In this document: one piece after another, positions 42,363 to 54,462 of the stretch
How the letters are laid out: every line of letters begins with the position of its first letter
How positions within the stretch are numbered: the first letter of the stretch is position 1
Origin: Scilla litardierei
Taxonomy: Eukaryota > Streptophyta > Magnoliopsida > Asparagales > Asparagaceae
Assembly (NCBI GenBank): GCA_030789695.1
Contig: CM061142.1
Coordinates: 149,875,266-149,939,265, forward strand
Length of the DNA stretch: 64,000 nucleotides
Direction: 5' to 3'
Notes under the pieces: generated by a model
What the model saw: the letters and a program-made list of their open reading frames with translations, nothing else
What the model was told of the DNA's origin: nothing
Database searches by the model: none
Program-made: the position numbers and the translations under genes

Positions 42363-45300
42363 TGTAACGCCATGCTCCCCAGGATACCCTGGGAGAAAAG
42401 GTGCACGATGAGAACGAAACGTATCTGTAGGTCCACTACGCTCTACTGGGAATAGTACCTGTAGTGTTCAACTCAACAGCTAACTAACACAGTACATCAC
42501 AGAAAAACAGAACAACTCAGGAAAAGAGAACAGTGAACTGCTAAAGAGGAAACGATAATATATACATCTCCAAGGTCCAAATTCCAATTTATACAACAAC
42601 AACATCAGCATCCTCACCATACCCTATGCACAAAGGTCTACCCGAGAAAGAAACACCAAAAGTACAAGTCTTACGCCTTGCCCCTCACCATCTCATCCAC
42701 TATCAGAACCACCTTCCAACTCCAGCTGACCCCAATGCTCCTGCCTCTAACTCCATCCTCCCGCTCCAACTACCTGGAAGGACAACGGTGGGGCACATCA
42801 ATGCGTGGCCCAATCGAATTCTAACTCGAAGGAAGACCCACATGTTTAATTATTAACTAATCAATTATTCTTTTCATTTCAGTGGTTTAATCCTTACGGG
42901 GTGAGCATCATGGTCAAAAATATAGCAGTGCAACCGCAAAGTAATGTAATCATAAACTATAGGTAACAGGCATAAAGACTTGACATAAGAGAACTATGGC
43001 AGTAATATAAAGAACTACAGCTACACAAGTGTGGAAAAGGTGCACGTGCAACAGGCGAGGTGTATAACAATGGTATACGATATAAAAGAACTACAAGTAA
43101 AGAAAACACAAGTAAACAACATTTACCAATGCTACAAAAATAATGAGGGTTATCAATTAAATCATTGGTTAGCGTTTTGGAACCTAGGTAGCGGGTTAGA
43201 CCCTTTTGGGACTGGACCTTCCCCCTAGTTGGGGTGGAACTGGAATAACCTCAGACATGCTATGGACTGAGTCAAGCATGCAATGCTGTTAACAAAGGAG
43301 CCCTTCCCTCATTTCTCCTTATATCCTCCACTCCCCGCCTCATGGGCTACGTCAGGAGTGCAAACTACAAACGTCCATACCTCATGTCCACCTACTCCTT
43401 TGGTTCCCCCAAACCCATGTCACCCCCTTTAAGAGGACTGAGTCATTTATTTACTGATATAGCATACATGCATGATTATGAAAGAAAAGAAGTTGGCATG
43501 GACATATCACTCTCTTTTCAATTTCTTTCCATTCTATCATTTCCACCTTTTTACAACACGCTTGGGACATACACCTCCTTGAGCATTCCCTTTCCAATTC
43601 CACATATCACAATAAAAGGCCATGCCTCAACCAAGCCAACCTCACACCATCACATAAGCATCCATAGCTATTTCTCAAGTTCCATAACTTCGCATTCGTC
43701 GGGGCATTTCAACAAACGTGTGGCAGGCGTCATAGAAATAAAGGGTGCCACATCATCAAATTTAATAACAAATAGCATGACTAAGCTCTCTTACAGGTAG
43801 CAACAACATTTATGCATAATGGAAGAAAATTGACAACACTACAATATTCAACTTTATTCAAACGCTTCAGCTTGGTGGAACAGCCAGGAACTGCCATAAA
43901 GAGTAGCATATTTCACCCATTTTCCTTGTGAATTGGACAAAACTCCTTAAATGAAAGTTGAATGTTTGGTAGTTCTGGATTCACATATAATATTTCATGC
44001 ATAAATATAAACTAGGTGATTTATGGTGAATTGTTTGGTGAGACCTGTCGTACCTGTTTTTCAGACAGATTCTGAGGACTGTAACAATTTCTATTTTAAG
44101 GCATGTTGAAATTAGAATCTCAAAAACATACACTAGGGGAAGGTTGTAGAATAGGTTGTTAAATTTACAACGAGACCAAGAACACTAATTTCTTTGGAGT
44201 GTGGAGAGACTAGGATCATTTTTCCCAAACTGTGCCCAGACTGAAAGAAATTCAGACATGTAGTAAAGATGGAATTTTTACGCCTAATTGCTGAACTGAA
44301 CTTATGTCAAATTTTATATGATTCTAGGGTAGAATTTTAAGATCTACAAATGCATATTTTTTTCAGAATTTATTTCCAATCGACACTGAGCAGTAAACAC
44401 AGATGGACACAGATCAATTCTGGAGGAAAAATATGAAAACAGAACATCAACACTTTTTGCAAGGAAATGGGAAAATTCAAATGACAAGAGATAAGAGGGG
44501 GATTCCTACAAGTTAGAGTTCTACCTTGAAGGTGATGAGAAGAGAGGGGGATGCCCTCTACCCTATGGCTTCTCCTTCTTCAAGAATCCTCCTTCTTTCT
44601 CTTCTTCTCCTTCCTCTTTTCCCTTTTCCCTTTTCTTAGGTTTTCCCCTTTTCTATTCTTTCTTTCTCTTTTTCCCCCTTTTTGTGTGGGTGAGGATGAA
44701 TTCGCCCCCCTCCAATTGGAAAGAAATTGATAAAAAGAAAAAGGAAAAGAAAGATTAAGGAAAAAAGAAAGAAAGAGAATGTTGTAGAAGAGTGTAGAAA
44801 TTTGTTTGAAAGAAATATCTCATCTAGTGCCCCATTTATTTACTAGTTTTCCATGACACCAACACTCTTCATAATTGCCCTCTAACTTTGGGTCTTATTT
44901 ACAATGATGCCATTAGTATACATAGAAATGCAAATACCCCTACACTTGGGTGTTTAATTACCACCCATGCCATTACCCTCCACAAATAGCATGGTTCTAT
45001 GTACTTACACCCCATACTACAACTTTACCCTCCAACTTGGAATGTTAATTACATTCCATGCCACCCAGCTAATCCCTTCACAAAAACCATAAACTTAGAG
45101 ACCTATTTATAAGGCATGCCATCCTTAAAAAGGCTAAATGAATTATGGCACTACAACTCCCCAAATCATAACACACTACTACTAACATAATCAACCACAT
45201 ATACATCCATGACATTCTCATTCATACAACCATATGCATCCAATAAATACATTCATATAGATATACCTTCACCCATATAAGCATACAAATAGGCAACCCA

Positions 45301-45828
45301 TAGTGTACTTACTATGCACACTACATATTTAGTATGCACATACGCACTCCCCATTAATTACAAGAATGCCACTAACCATAACCCCTTTTCTCACTAGGCC
45401 CCTTTACACTAACGCATCCCTTATACACACCCATCTACTATACCCATAAGCTACAAATTAAGTACAAGAATGTCATTACTAATACTACTAATAACAATAA
45501 TCACTAATCATGGCATAATAACAATAATAATACTGCTACTATTATTACTACTAATAACACATTATTACTAATACACAATGCACTACCATATACATCACCA
45601 TTATTAACTAATGCACTACCATAGATATACATTCATAATCCATTATCATATGCTCAATACCAATACATAAGCACAGTCACAATCAGTCAGATAACACTCC
45701 AATAGTACAGTAACTTTACACACAACATAATACACCATACACACTACATGATACATATTACTACCCATGAATTCATACACAAAAGACTACACAATACAAA
45801 AAAGCAGACATGCACTAGGGCCATTACA
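42363..45828 (-). mobile_element. Solo LTR I2, reverse, same family as I
   Basis: Plus-strand ends are TGTAACGCCATGC and GGGCCATTACA, flanked by AACTG at 42358-42362 and 45829-45833. Its reverse complement matches I from end to end, with indels. No coding or primer site was found. Small ORFs at 42626-43800 lie inside the LTR and match nothing recognised. Confidence 0.78.
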
Positions 45829-45833
45829 AACTG

Positions 45834-47588
45834 GATTACAGTTAAACATGTTGAATCGTTCTAACACTTTATTAATATATGTTTCTTGCGATAATGCAAG
45901 AAATTTATTAGAACGATCTCTTCGGATTTTTACACCAAGTATAAAATCTGCTTCTCCCATGTCTTTCATTTCAAAGGTCAATGATAACCATTCTTTTATG
46001 GTTATCAGAAACTCCATATCGTTACTAGCTAACAAAATGTCATCTACGTATAATGTCAAGATGACAAATTTGTTTTTATGTTGCTTCACATAAACACAAT
46101 GATCTTCTTCGATCATCTCGAAACCAAATGAGGTGACAACTTTATGAAACCTCTGGGTCCATTGTCTAGATGATTGTTTAAGGTCATATATAGATTTCTG
46201 TAATTTACAGACTTTATTTTCTTGGCATTTAATAATGAAACATATTGGCTGATCCATATAGATTTCCTCATCTAGTTCACCATTTAGGAATGTCGTCTTG
46301 ACATCTATTTGGTGAAGTTCTAAATTCATGTGAGCAACTAAAGCAAGTATTAGGTGAAAAGAGGCAAATTTAACAACGGGTGAAAAGTTTTCTTCGTAAT
46401 CTATACCTTCCTTTTGGGTATATCCCTTTGCCACCAGACGAGCCTTATGTCAATGGATCCATCCGTCTTTCTCTTTATTTTGAGAATCCACTTATTTCCA
46501 ATTGTTTTTCGATTAGGCGGTAAGTTAACCAGTTTCCAAACTTGGTTAACTTTCATAGAATCCATCTCTTCATCCATATATTTCTTCCAATAATCTCGAT
46601 CATGTCGAGATAGAGCTTCTTCTACACTCTGAGGTTCATCGTCATCTTGAAGTACAACAATTAGAGCTTCCCCTTTGATTTCAAATCTACGTCGAGGAAC
46701 CTTAATCCTTTTGCCTCTCCCAACTAACTCATTAAGCTAAGAATTTTGAATTACTTCTTTTTCAGACACACCGCTCCCACTAATTTCAGGGACTAGAGAA
46801 GTATTCTCTTGTACCTCAAATGACCTAATTCTCAGGAAGTCTGGATCTTCCAACTCATGGAGATCATCTTCATTTCAGACTTCGCCTTGTTTAGGGAACA
46901 TATCCTCTATAAACGTGGCATCCCTTGATTCATATTCTGTGACAGTGCCGTCTTCTTGCTTACCTAAGAAAACATAACCATTTGAGTGTTCAGAGTATGT
47001 AATGAATATACTCGTCTTTCCTCTGGGTCCTAACTTTCCATGCTTATGAGAAGTGTCATGTATATAAGCTGCTCATCTCCATGGCTTCAAGAAACTTAAA
47101 TTTGGACTTCTACCAGTCCAGAGTTCATATGTGGTTTTATAAATCGATTTGGAGGGAACTAAGTTCAAAATATACGTTGCTGTCAATAATGCATCTCCCC
47201 TATACTTAATTGGTAAGTTCGCTTGTGACATCATGCATCAAACCATTTCTAAGAGAGTTTTATTCCTTCTCTCAGCAATACCATTTTGTTGAGGTGTATA
47301 AGGAGTAGTAAGTTGTCTTAGAATTCCTTTTTCATTACATACATTTTAATCTGATCTGATAGATATTCCCTCCATCGGTCTATCCTCAAGGTTTTAACCT
47401 TTTTATCCAATTGATTCTCAACTTTGTTGTAATGGGATATGAGGTATACCTTTCCAAACCGAGAATAGTCATCTATAAATGTAATGAAATATGAGGCACC
47501 ATACCTAGCCCTCACACTCATGGGTCCACAAATGTCAGAGTGTATTAGTTGTAATAGAGGTTTAGCTCATGTTGCCTTTCCAAATGGT
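45834..47588 (-). pseudogene. pol: Element H integrase to reverse transcriptase
   Basis: In reverse from 47583: [56 protein letters not shown] (catalytic Glu), ALLTATYILNLVPSKS, KLGPRGK, then RT: KVNQVWKLVNLP, NKWILKIKRK, RLVAKGYTQ, HQIDVKTTFLNGELDEEIYM, YVDDILLASND, FILGVKI and ETYINKVLERFNMFNCNPV. Stops and frameshifts occur near 46440, 46740, 46880, 47075 and 47245. It joins to 54463 through ATGGT and to 42357 through AACTG. Confidence 0.87.
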
Positions 47589-47988
47589 TGTTGTGATATG
47601 ATTCCCCGGATTTGGTTTTGGATGATAAGCAAACATAAATAATGTATACTAACTTATTTGTGAGCGCAGTTATGGAGATCGTCGCCAAAATACCACGTAC
47701 ATCAAAAGCGACGTCTCAAGACTTCTCAATACGCGTGATCGTGTGCCTGGAACTTCGTTGAAGCTCAAGGAGCAATATTGAAGTCAAGAGGAATGAAGAT
47801 TGAAGCTTTGAAGACGGCTCGTAAGGTTTATTTTATAGTCTTCTAGCTTCATAGATTAGAATGTTAAGCCTTGAGTAGGACTTACATTATAAACTCCATT
47901 TCACTCATATCTTAGAGCTAGGATAATCTTAGAAGCCATTAGAAACTTTCCCAAAGCATATCGTTTCTTCCCTCGGCTTCGAGTGCAT

Positions 47989-48540
47989 GTTAGTTGGTTC
48001 ATGAAGAGTCACCAACCGACTAGATGACGATCTAGTCGGTCGGCAACTATACATGAACCGACTAGTTTGCCTCTCTTTATTCAGCTCTTTTCTCTGTCTA
48101 TAGTTAGTCGGTCAAAGAAGAGTCACCGACCGACTAGATGACGATCTAGTCGGTTAGGAATCCTTCTTAGACCGACTAGTTGTGTACAGTCATTTTCTGC
48201 CTGAGCTACTGTTTCGAGTTAGTCGGTCAAAGAACGTTTACCGACCGACTAGTTGAGAAACTAGTCGGTCATCATTTGTTCTTAAACCGACTAAGTCATC
48301 TTGAAGTCAGCCTATTCTATTTCGATGTTAGTCGGTCAAAGATCATTCACCGACCGACTAGTTGTGAAACTAGTCGGTCGGCAAGTCTTCTTAGACCGAC
48401 TAGTTGTCTTTGCCTGTACTTCGACTTCTTGGCTGTTCTACCGTTAGTCGGTCTACGTTGTATCACCGACTGACTAGTTGATGAACTAGTCGGTCAGTGA
48501 TCCTTCTTTGACCGACTAGTCTGCTTCAGAATAGAGCCGT
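47989..48540 (+). repeat. Five tandem ~113-bp units of ACCGACTAGT hairpins in D U3
   Basis: Units start at 47989, 48103, 48218, 48327 and 48443. Each has GTTAGTCGGTC, then a hairpin with ACCGACTAG on one arm and CTAGTCGGT on the other around a 6-9 base loop, then ACCGACTAGT. About 22 ACCGAC/GTCGGT sites occur in all. The 3' LTR repeats it at about 53140-53695. Confidence 0.9.
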
Positions 48541-48573
48541 TGGGATTCTTTCAAACTCGATTTCTCTTGCCCC

Positions 48574-48582
48574 TTTAAATAG
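48574..48582 (+). promoter_or_regulatory. TATA-like box of element D LTR
   Basis: TTTAAATAG lies about 35-60 bp after the last ACCGACTAGT motif. The same sequence is at 53728 in the 3' LTR. Confidence 0.65.
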
Positions 48583-49312
48583 AATCCTGATTCGTTTGAA
48601 AGGGGAAAGAGGTCCTATTTCCAAGCAATTTCAGACCTAAGAGAAGAGCTCTCCCAAGCTATTTCAAAGCTCTCTCTCCCTCACAAGAATCTCTCCCTCA
48701 ACACCTTGAGCCCTAATTCCTCAAGAGAGATTCTCTCCATTGTGAGCTTCTCAAGCCAAGAGCTTGATCCTAGTCACCATACTCCACCCTAGGCTTCCAT
48801 TGCTGGTCATCTTCTTGAAGCTAGGGTTTGGTGACATCCTCTTCCTCAAAATCCATCTTTGCCCTAATTTGGTAAGTATACTCAAGGCATAGGATTTTGT
48901 AAGGTAAGAGTCTATTTCATTTCAATCGTATTTGAATTGTGTCTCTCGGTTGTGAGAGAGGTTGTGATCCCGGTTTGTGGGAGTCACATGTCTTTTGTAT
49001 GATTTGACTTGTGAAGGTTGTTCACAAGTATTTCATAGTGGAAATCTTGAGTTAGGGTTGCTAACTCAAGTATCCGGAGGGGATCCGGGTGGTTGGGACG
49101 TAGGATCACCGGGAACAAGTCGGGGAGACTTGGGTGGATCCGAACCCAGTAACATACTTTGTTTGCGTTGTTTAATTCTTGTTGATTGTTGTTTAATTCC
49201 GCATTGTCGTTTGTTCATTGCACAATAGTTAGGAATAACTCTCTTAATTATTTTAAGTACTATTCACCCCCCCTCTAGTACGTGTGCAGTAGCTACCACA
49301 GGGCACTACAAT

Positions 49313-49325
49313 TGGTATCAGAGCC
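49313..49325 (+). promoter_or_regulatory. Element D primer-binding site
   Basis: TGGTATCAGAGCC is a perfect tRNA-Met-type site two bases after the LTR. Confidence 0.92.
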
Positions 49326-49351
49326 AAGGTTAAAGCTACAAGTTCAAAGCT

Positions 49352-51556
49352 ATGACGAACAACGACTACAACGCCTTCAAGAACCGTGATGGAGCTTCTT
49401 CAGTTATGGAAGGACTATCCTCCGTCAGGCCTCCACACTTCAACGGTACCAACTACGGGTACTGGAAATGCCGGATGCAAATTTTCCTCCGGAGCGCTTC
49501 ACTATGGAGAGCCACCATGACGGAGTATGTCGAGCCTTCCGAAGAAGATTTCGCGAAGTGGACTCCCGCGGAGGTCGCCGCGGAAGTAGCCAATGCCAAG
49601 GCAATGAATGCCTTGAATTGTGCGTTGGAGCCCGAGGACTTCAACAAGATATGCACATGTAAGAGTGCATATCAAATATGGAACCAACTCCTCATATTGC
49701 ACGAAGGATCGAGTACGGTAAAAGATTCTAAACTCGTCGTTGCTAATAAAGAATTTGAGTTGTTTCATATGGAGCAGGGCGAAACCATGAAAGATTATTA
49801 CGCTCGCTTCGTGGATATATCAAACGACTTGGAAGCTCTTGGGAAGACCTACACCCAAAAGGAGAAAGTCTCGAAGATAATCGATGGACTTCCTTCTTGT
49901 TGGGAGAAGCGTACCTTCGCCATCGAGGAAGGTAATGACATGAATAAATATACCGTCGTACAACTAATGGGTACCTTGTTGTCTTATGAGGTACGCAAGG
50001 ATAGTAAGATCCGGATGAGGGAAAAGATGAAGGCGTACTTGAAACAAGACGAGCCAAAGAAAAAGGCAATTGCATTCAAGGCCGCTCCATCTACCGATGA
50101 TGAAGATTCGGAAGAAGAAGAGGACGAAGAATTGGACATGGAAGCATTGGCCAATATGGCAAAGAAATTCATCCGATTCTTCCGACAAGGTAAGTTGAAT
50201 CGTAAATCTAAATTTATTTCGACTAATGTTTCTACTCCCGTGTGTTACAAATGCAACAAGCCAGGACATATCAAGCCGGATTGTCCTCTCTACAAACACA
50301 AGGGAAAATGGAAGGGATCCAAGCTTGACAAGTCAAGAAAGCACAAGAAAGGGCTTGTCGGCACTTTCACCGACTCCGACTCCTCAAGTGGAGAATCGGA
50401 CGATGAAAGAGTGGAGAATGCACACACGTGCTTCATGGGAAAAGAGGATTGTGATGAAGAGACTTCCTCCGATGAAAGCGAGGATGGAAGCGAGGATGAA
50501 GGCGAAGAGGTAACCAATGATGAACTTAGAATAGCCAATGAACAACTATGGAATAAGTTTTCTAATATGGCTACTAAGTTTATGAAGACTAAAAATGAAT
50601 TAGATAGTCTTAAAAACTCGCCTAAGCCTTTCATCGTCAACAAGGACACCGTTGTTGATGGGTTGAGAAATGAGATTGAAAATCTCAAGTCTCAACTTGA
50701 GCATGTTCATATCGAAGATTCGGATGAACATGTGATAGCGGATTTGACGTCTCAAATCTCAACTTTGAGTATTGAGAATAAAAATCTCAAGTCACGTGTT
50801 TGTGCACTCGCATCGCAAGTGTCCACTTTGGATGCTTCTTTGCATTCTCTCACTGAGAAGCATGAGAGCACATTAGGCCGAATTCATGAATTCAACAAAG
50901 GTAAGGGAAAGTTGGATGATATCCTAAATGACTTATCTCCGGCCAATCATCACATTGGTTTGGGGTATAAGATGGGAGAGTCATCCAAATCGTCTGCCAC
51001 CTTTGTTAGGCCATCTTCCGATGCTTCTACTAGTGGAAGTAAACACGTCATGGGTAGATCTTCTACCAATGGTGCTTCCGCTAGGAACACGCCCCCATTT
51101 GGAAAGAAACCCACTTTGGGTGGACCTCCTAAGAAGGGTCATGCTTACATGTATACCATGCCTCGTAGGAACACACATCCTACCCCACATGTTAGAACAT
51201 ATGCAGATTTCTATGCTCCGCATCCACGAGCACGTGCACACCATGTGAGACACACTCATGCACGTGTTCCTCCACATTCATATGTTCATCCTCATTCTCA
51301 TATGAATAATTATCGTCATGCACCATTGCATCGCATGCCATATGCTTACCCACGACATGCATCACATAGAAATCAACAACGTATGCATGTTCCCAATAGG
51401 ATTAGGACTCCCAAGACATACACTATTTGGGGTCCAAAGAACACAAGCATGCATAATAAAAATTTATATGTAAAATCGTTTATTAATGATGTTATTTTGA
51501 ATGATAATTATGTTGGGAAATCAAGTTCCTCTTGGACTTGGTTTCCGAAGGGTTAG
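49352..51556 (+). CDS. gag: Element D Gag protein (734 aa), intact
   Basis: This would form virus-like particles and bind element RNA. The start ATG is 26 bases after the primer site. Residues 20-110 carry the copia gag start (FNGTNYGYWKCRM), and 110-215 the UBN2-type region (KDYYARFVDISNDLEALG, IIDGLPSCWE). An acidic stretch (about 248-268) precedes the knuckle CYKCNKPGHIKPDC at 298-311. A Lys-rich block, a second acidic Ser/Asp/Glu block (about 340-390), and a coiled-coil-like region (about 395-525) follow. Residues 606-684 are His-rich, with about 16 His in 72. The C terminus ends SWTWFPKG. In related complete copia elements protease would follow; here a TAG ends the frame and no pol follows. 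The full-length open frame and near-identical LTRs suggest recent activity. Confidence 0.92.
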   Translation: MTNNDYNAFKNRDGASSVMEGLSSVRPPHFNGTNYGYWKCRMQIFLRSASLWRATMTEYVEPSEEDFAKWTPAEVAAEVANAKAMNALNCALEPEDFNKICTCKSAYQIWNQLLILHEGSSTVKDSKLVVANKEFELFHMEQGETMKDYYARFVDISNDLEALGKTYTQKEKVSKIIDGLPSCWEKRTFAIEEGNDMNKYTVVQLMGTLLSYEVRKDSKIRMREKMKAYLKQDEPKKKAIAFKAAPSTDDEDSEEEEDEELDMEALANMAKKFIRFFRQGKLNRKSKFISTNVSTPVCYKCNKPGHIKPDCPLYKHKGKWKGSKLDKSRKHKKGLVGTFTDSDSSSGESDDERVENAHTCFMGKEDCDEETSSDESEDGSEDEGEEVTNDELRIANEQLWNKFSNMATKFMKTKNELDSLKNSPKPFIVNKDTVVDGLRNEIENLKSQLEHVHIEDSDEHVIADLTSQISTLSIENKNLKSRVCALASQVSTLDASLHSLTEKHESTLGRIHEFNKGKGKLDDILNDLSPANHHIGLGYKMGESSKSSATFVRPSSDASTSGSKHVMGRSSTNGASARNTPPFGKKPTLGGPPKKGHAYMYTMPRRNTHPTPHVRTYADFYAPHPRARAHHVRHTHARVPPHSYVHPHSHMNNYRHAPLHRMPYAYPRHASHRNQQRMHVPNRIRTPKTYTIWGPKNTSMHNKNLYVKSFINDVILNDNYVGKSSSSWTWFPKG

Positions 51557-52742
51557 TTTCCTTTGACCCTTCATTGCTTGGTACCATAAGTTTAAATTTC
51601 ATTTTATGGGTACCAAAGCATTTGTGGTTTGTATGGGTTACATTTAATTTGAATTTAGTTAGCTAAATTTATTGCCTAACCCATAGGATCCAAAAGGATT
51701 TTTGGATACCAAAATGATATTCTCTAGGTTAAATCCACCATGAGATACCAACCCTACCAACTCCGTGATTTGCAAGGATTTTCATTCGATTGGAGTTGAT
51801 GGTGCTTGAATGATGCACCAAAGTAGGGGGAGCTTAATGTTGTAAGTATGTTCATACTTTTGATTCATATTGGTATCCATTGGTAGAATATATTACGATT
51901 GGTATCATTTTGCTTCATTTGGTATGCTAGATTAGTGTATGCCATTGGTATATGATGTTCTATCTATTTTTGGCATAACAATTCTTGCATGCTACATTTG
52001 GTATGCACATCGGATTATTTTTGTCTCTGATGTTGATTTCGTCATTCAACGATTTTATGGATTTAATAGAATTCTTTCTATGGAAACATAGAATTGTTTT
52101 CCATGCATTCTATTGATTTTGGGGAGTATGTTTCAAAACTCAATAAGTGAAATCGATTTGAGTTTTGATGATTTCGGATTTCGATTTTCGCCTATGGCTT
52201 GATGATTTCGTATTTCGATTTTCGCCTATGGCTAGATGATTTGGTATTTCGTATTTCGCCTATGGTTTGATGAGTTCGGTTTCCGATTTTCGACTTTGGT
52301 CTCCTTGACACGCTTTGCTTTTATTCGGTATTTTGTATTTGATATTTTGCTTTGGTATTATTTTGGACCTTGGTCGTATTCTTCGACTCCCATGCGTTAT
52401 TTTTTAGCCGTTGATTTTGTCTCCTCCCGCTCTTTTTGCTAATGCCAAAGGGGGAGAGATATAATAATGACAATGTGCTACTTAATAATTCAAAGGAATT
52501 TTCCATGAATCTAATTTGATGTGTTAGAATTCAGGGGGAGTGAAGATATAAAATGGATTTTGATCCTATATGTGCAATAGTAGGATTCATATTTTATATT
52601 TCCCTCGCTGCTTGATGCATATGAACATTATTGAATATGGAACTAACGTGTCATCAATGCAGGGGGAGTAAGTAAATTTCTATTGAATCATTATTATTGA
52701 TTATTATTTATGTTGGTTTGTCATCACCAAAAAGGGGGAGAA
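51557..52742 (+). other. Element D 3' noncoding tail, purine tracts and PPT
   Basis: AGGGGGAG-type tracts are at 51825, 52447, 52533 and 52661; the terminal PPT AAAAAGGGGGAGAA at 52729-52742 abuts the LTR. Four 34-bp repeats lie at 52165-52300. No gene is supported. Confidence 0.8.
52165..52300 (+). repeat. 34-bp tandem repeat, four copies, in D tail
   Basis: TTGATGATTTCG-type units start at 52165, 52199, 52233 and 52267, each running to a CGCCTATGG-like end. The last copy is most diverged. Confidence 0.85.
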
Positions 52743-54462
52743 TGTTGTGATATGATTCCTCGGATTTGGTTTTGGATGATGAGCAAACATAAATAATGTA
52801 TACTAACTTATTTGTGAGCGCAGTTATGGAGATCGTCGCCAAAATACCACGTACATCAAAAGCGACGTCTCTAGACTTCTCAATACGCGTGATCGTGTGC
52901 CTGGAACTTCGTTGAAGCTCAAGGAGCAATATTGAAGTCAAGAGGAATGAAGATTGAAGCTTTGAAGACGGCTCGTAAGGTTTATTTTATAGTCTTCTAG
53001 CTTCATAGATTAGAATGTTAAGCCTTGGGTAGGACTTACATTATAAACTCCATTTCACTCATATCTTAGAGCTAGGATAATCTTAGAAGCCATTAGAAAC
53101 TTTCCTGAAGCCTATCGTTTCTTCCCTCGGCTTCGAGTGCATGTTAGTTGGTTCATGAAGAGTCACCAACCGACTAGATGACGATCTAGTCGGTCGGCAA
53201 CTATACATGAACCGACTAGTTTGCCTCTCTTTATTCAGCTCTTTTCTCTGTCTATAGTTAGTCGGTCAAAGAAGAGTCACCGACCGACTAGATGACGATC
53301 TAGTCGGTTAGGAATCCTTCTTAGACCGACTAGTTGTGTACAGTCATTTTCTGCCTGAGCTACTGTTTCGAGTTAGTCGGTCAAAGAACGTTTACCGACC
53401 GACTAGTTGAGAAACTAGTCGGTCATCATTTGTTCTTAAACCGACTAAGTCATCTTGAAGTCAGCCTATTCTATTTCGATGTTAGTCGGTCAAAGATCAT
53501 TCACCGACCGACTAGTTGTGAAACTAGTCGGTCGGCAAGTCTTCTTAGACCGACTAGTTGTCTTTGCCTGTACTTCGACTTCTTGGCTGTTCTACCGTTA
53601 GTCGGTCTACGTTGTATCACCGACCGACTAGTTGATGAACTAGTCGGTCAGTGATCCTTCTTTGACCGACTAGTCTGCTTCAGAATAGAGCCGTTGGGAT
53701 TCTTTCAAACTCGATTTCTCTTGCCCCTTTAAATAGAATCCTGATTCGTTTGAAAGGGGAAAGAGGTCCTATTTCCAAGCAATTTCAGACCTAAGAGAAG
53801 AGCTCTCCCAAGCTATTTCAAAGCTCTCTCTCCCTCACAAGAATCTCTCCCTCAACACCTTGAGCCCTAATTCCTCAAGAGAGATTCTCTCCATTGTGAG
53901 CTTCTCAAGCCAAGAGCTTGATCCTAGTCACCATACTCCACCCTAGGCTTCCATTGCTGGTCATCTTCTTGAAGCTAGGGTTTGGTGACATCCTCTTCCT
54001 CAAAATCCATCTTTGCCCTAATTTGGTAAGTATACTCAAGGCATAGGATTTTGTAGGGTAAGAGTCTATTTCATTTCAATCGTATTTGAATTGTGTCTCT
54101 CGGTTGTGAGAGAGGTTGTGATCCCGGTTTGTGGGAGTCACATGTCTTTTGTATGATTTGACTTGTGAAGGTTGTTCACAAGTATTTCATAGTGGAAATC
54201 TTGAGTTAGGGTTGCTAACTCAAGTATCCGGAGGGGATCCGGGTGGTTGGGACGTAGGATCACCGGGAACAAGTCGGGGAGACTTGGGTGGATCCGAACC
54301 CAGTAACATACTTTGTTTGCGTTGTTTAATTCTTGTTGATTGTTGTTTAATTCCGCATTGTCGTTTGTTCATTGCACAATAGTTAGGAATAACTCTCTTA
54401 ATTATTTTAAGTACTATTCACCCCCCCTAGTACGTGTGCAGTAGCTACCACAGGGCACTACA
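52743..54462 (+). repeat. Element D 3' LTR (1720 bp)
   Basis: Starts TGTTGTGATATGATTCCTCG, ends GGGCACTACA, then ATGGT. It has the same array and TATA-like box as the 5' LTR. Confidence 0.95.

Larger units (their letters stand above)
47589..49310 (+). repeat. Element D 5' LTR (1722 bp)
   Basis: Starts TGTTGTGATATG, ends GGGCACTACA. U3 has the ACCGACTAGT array (47989-48540); TTTAAATA is at 48574-48581. The ORF around 48180-48473 is a by-product of the array. Confidence 0.95.
47589..54462 (+). mobile_element. Element D: young gag-only LTR retrotransposon
   Basis: Flanked by ATGGT at 47584-47588 and 54463-54467. LTRs are 1722 and 1720 bp, differing at about nine positions and one 2-bp indel. 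The interior (3.4 kb) has a perfect primer site, one intact gag ORF, a noncoding tail with five purine tracts and a PPT. No pol exists. All cis signals for mobilisation look intact, so it is a candidate for recent movement in trans. Confidence 0.95.

Noticed and set aside
42626..43800. Small ORFs inside solo LTR I2
   Set aside because: They lie wholly within an LTR and do not correspond to any gag, pol or host motif.
48180..48473. 97-codon ORF (and its copy at 53334-53654)
   Set aside because: It runs through the U3 motif array in both D LTRs; no start context, domain or conservation beyond the LTR itself.
47989..48540. Regular repeats and spacers resembling a CRISPR array
   Set aside because: Units are about 113 bp, imperfect, contain hairpins, lie in both LTRs of a plant retrotransposon and have no cas genes.
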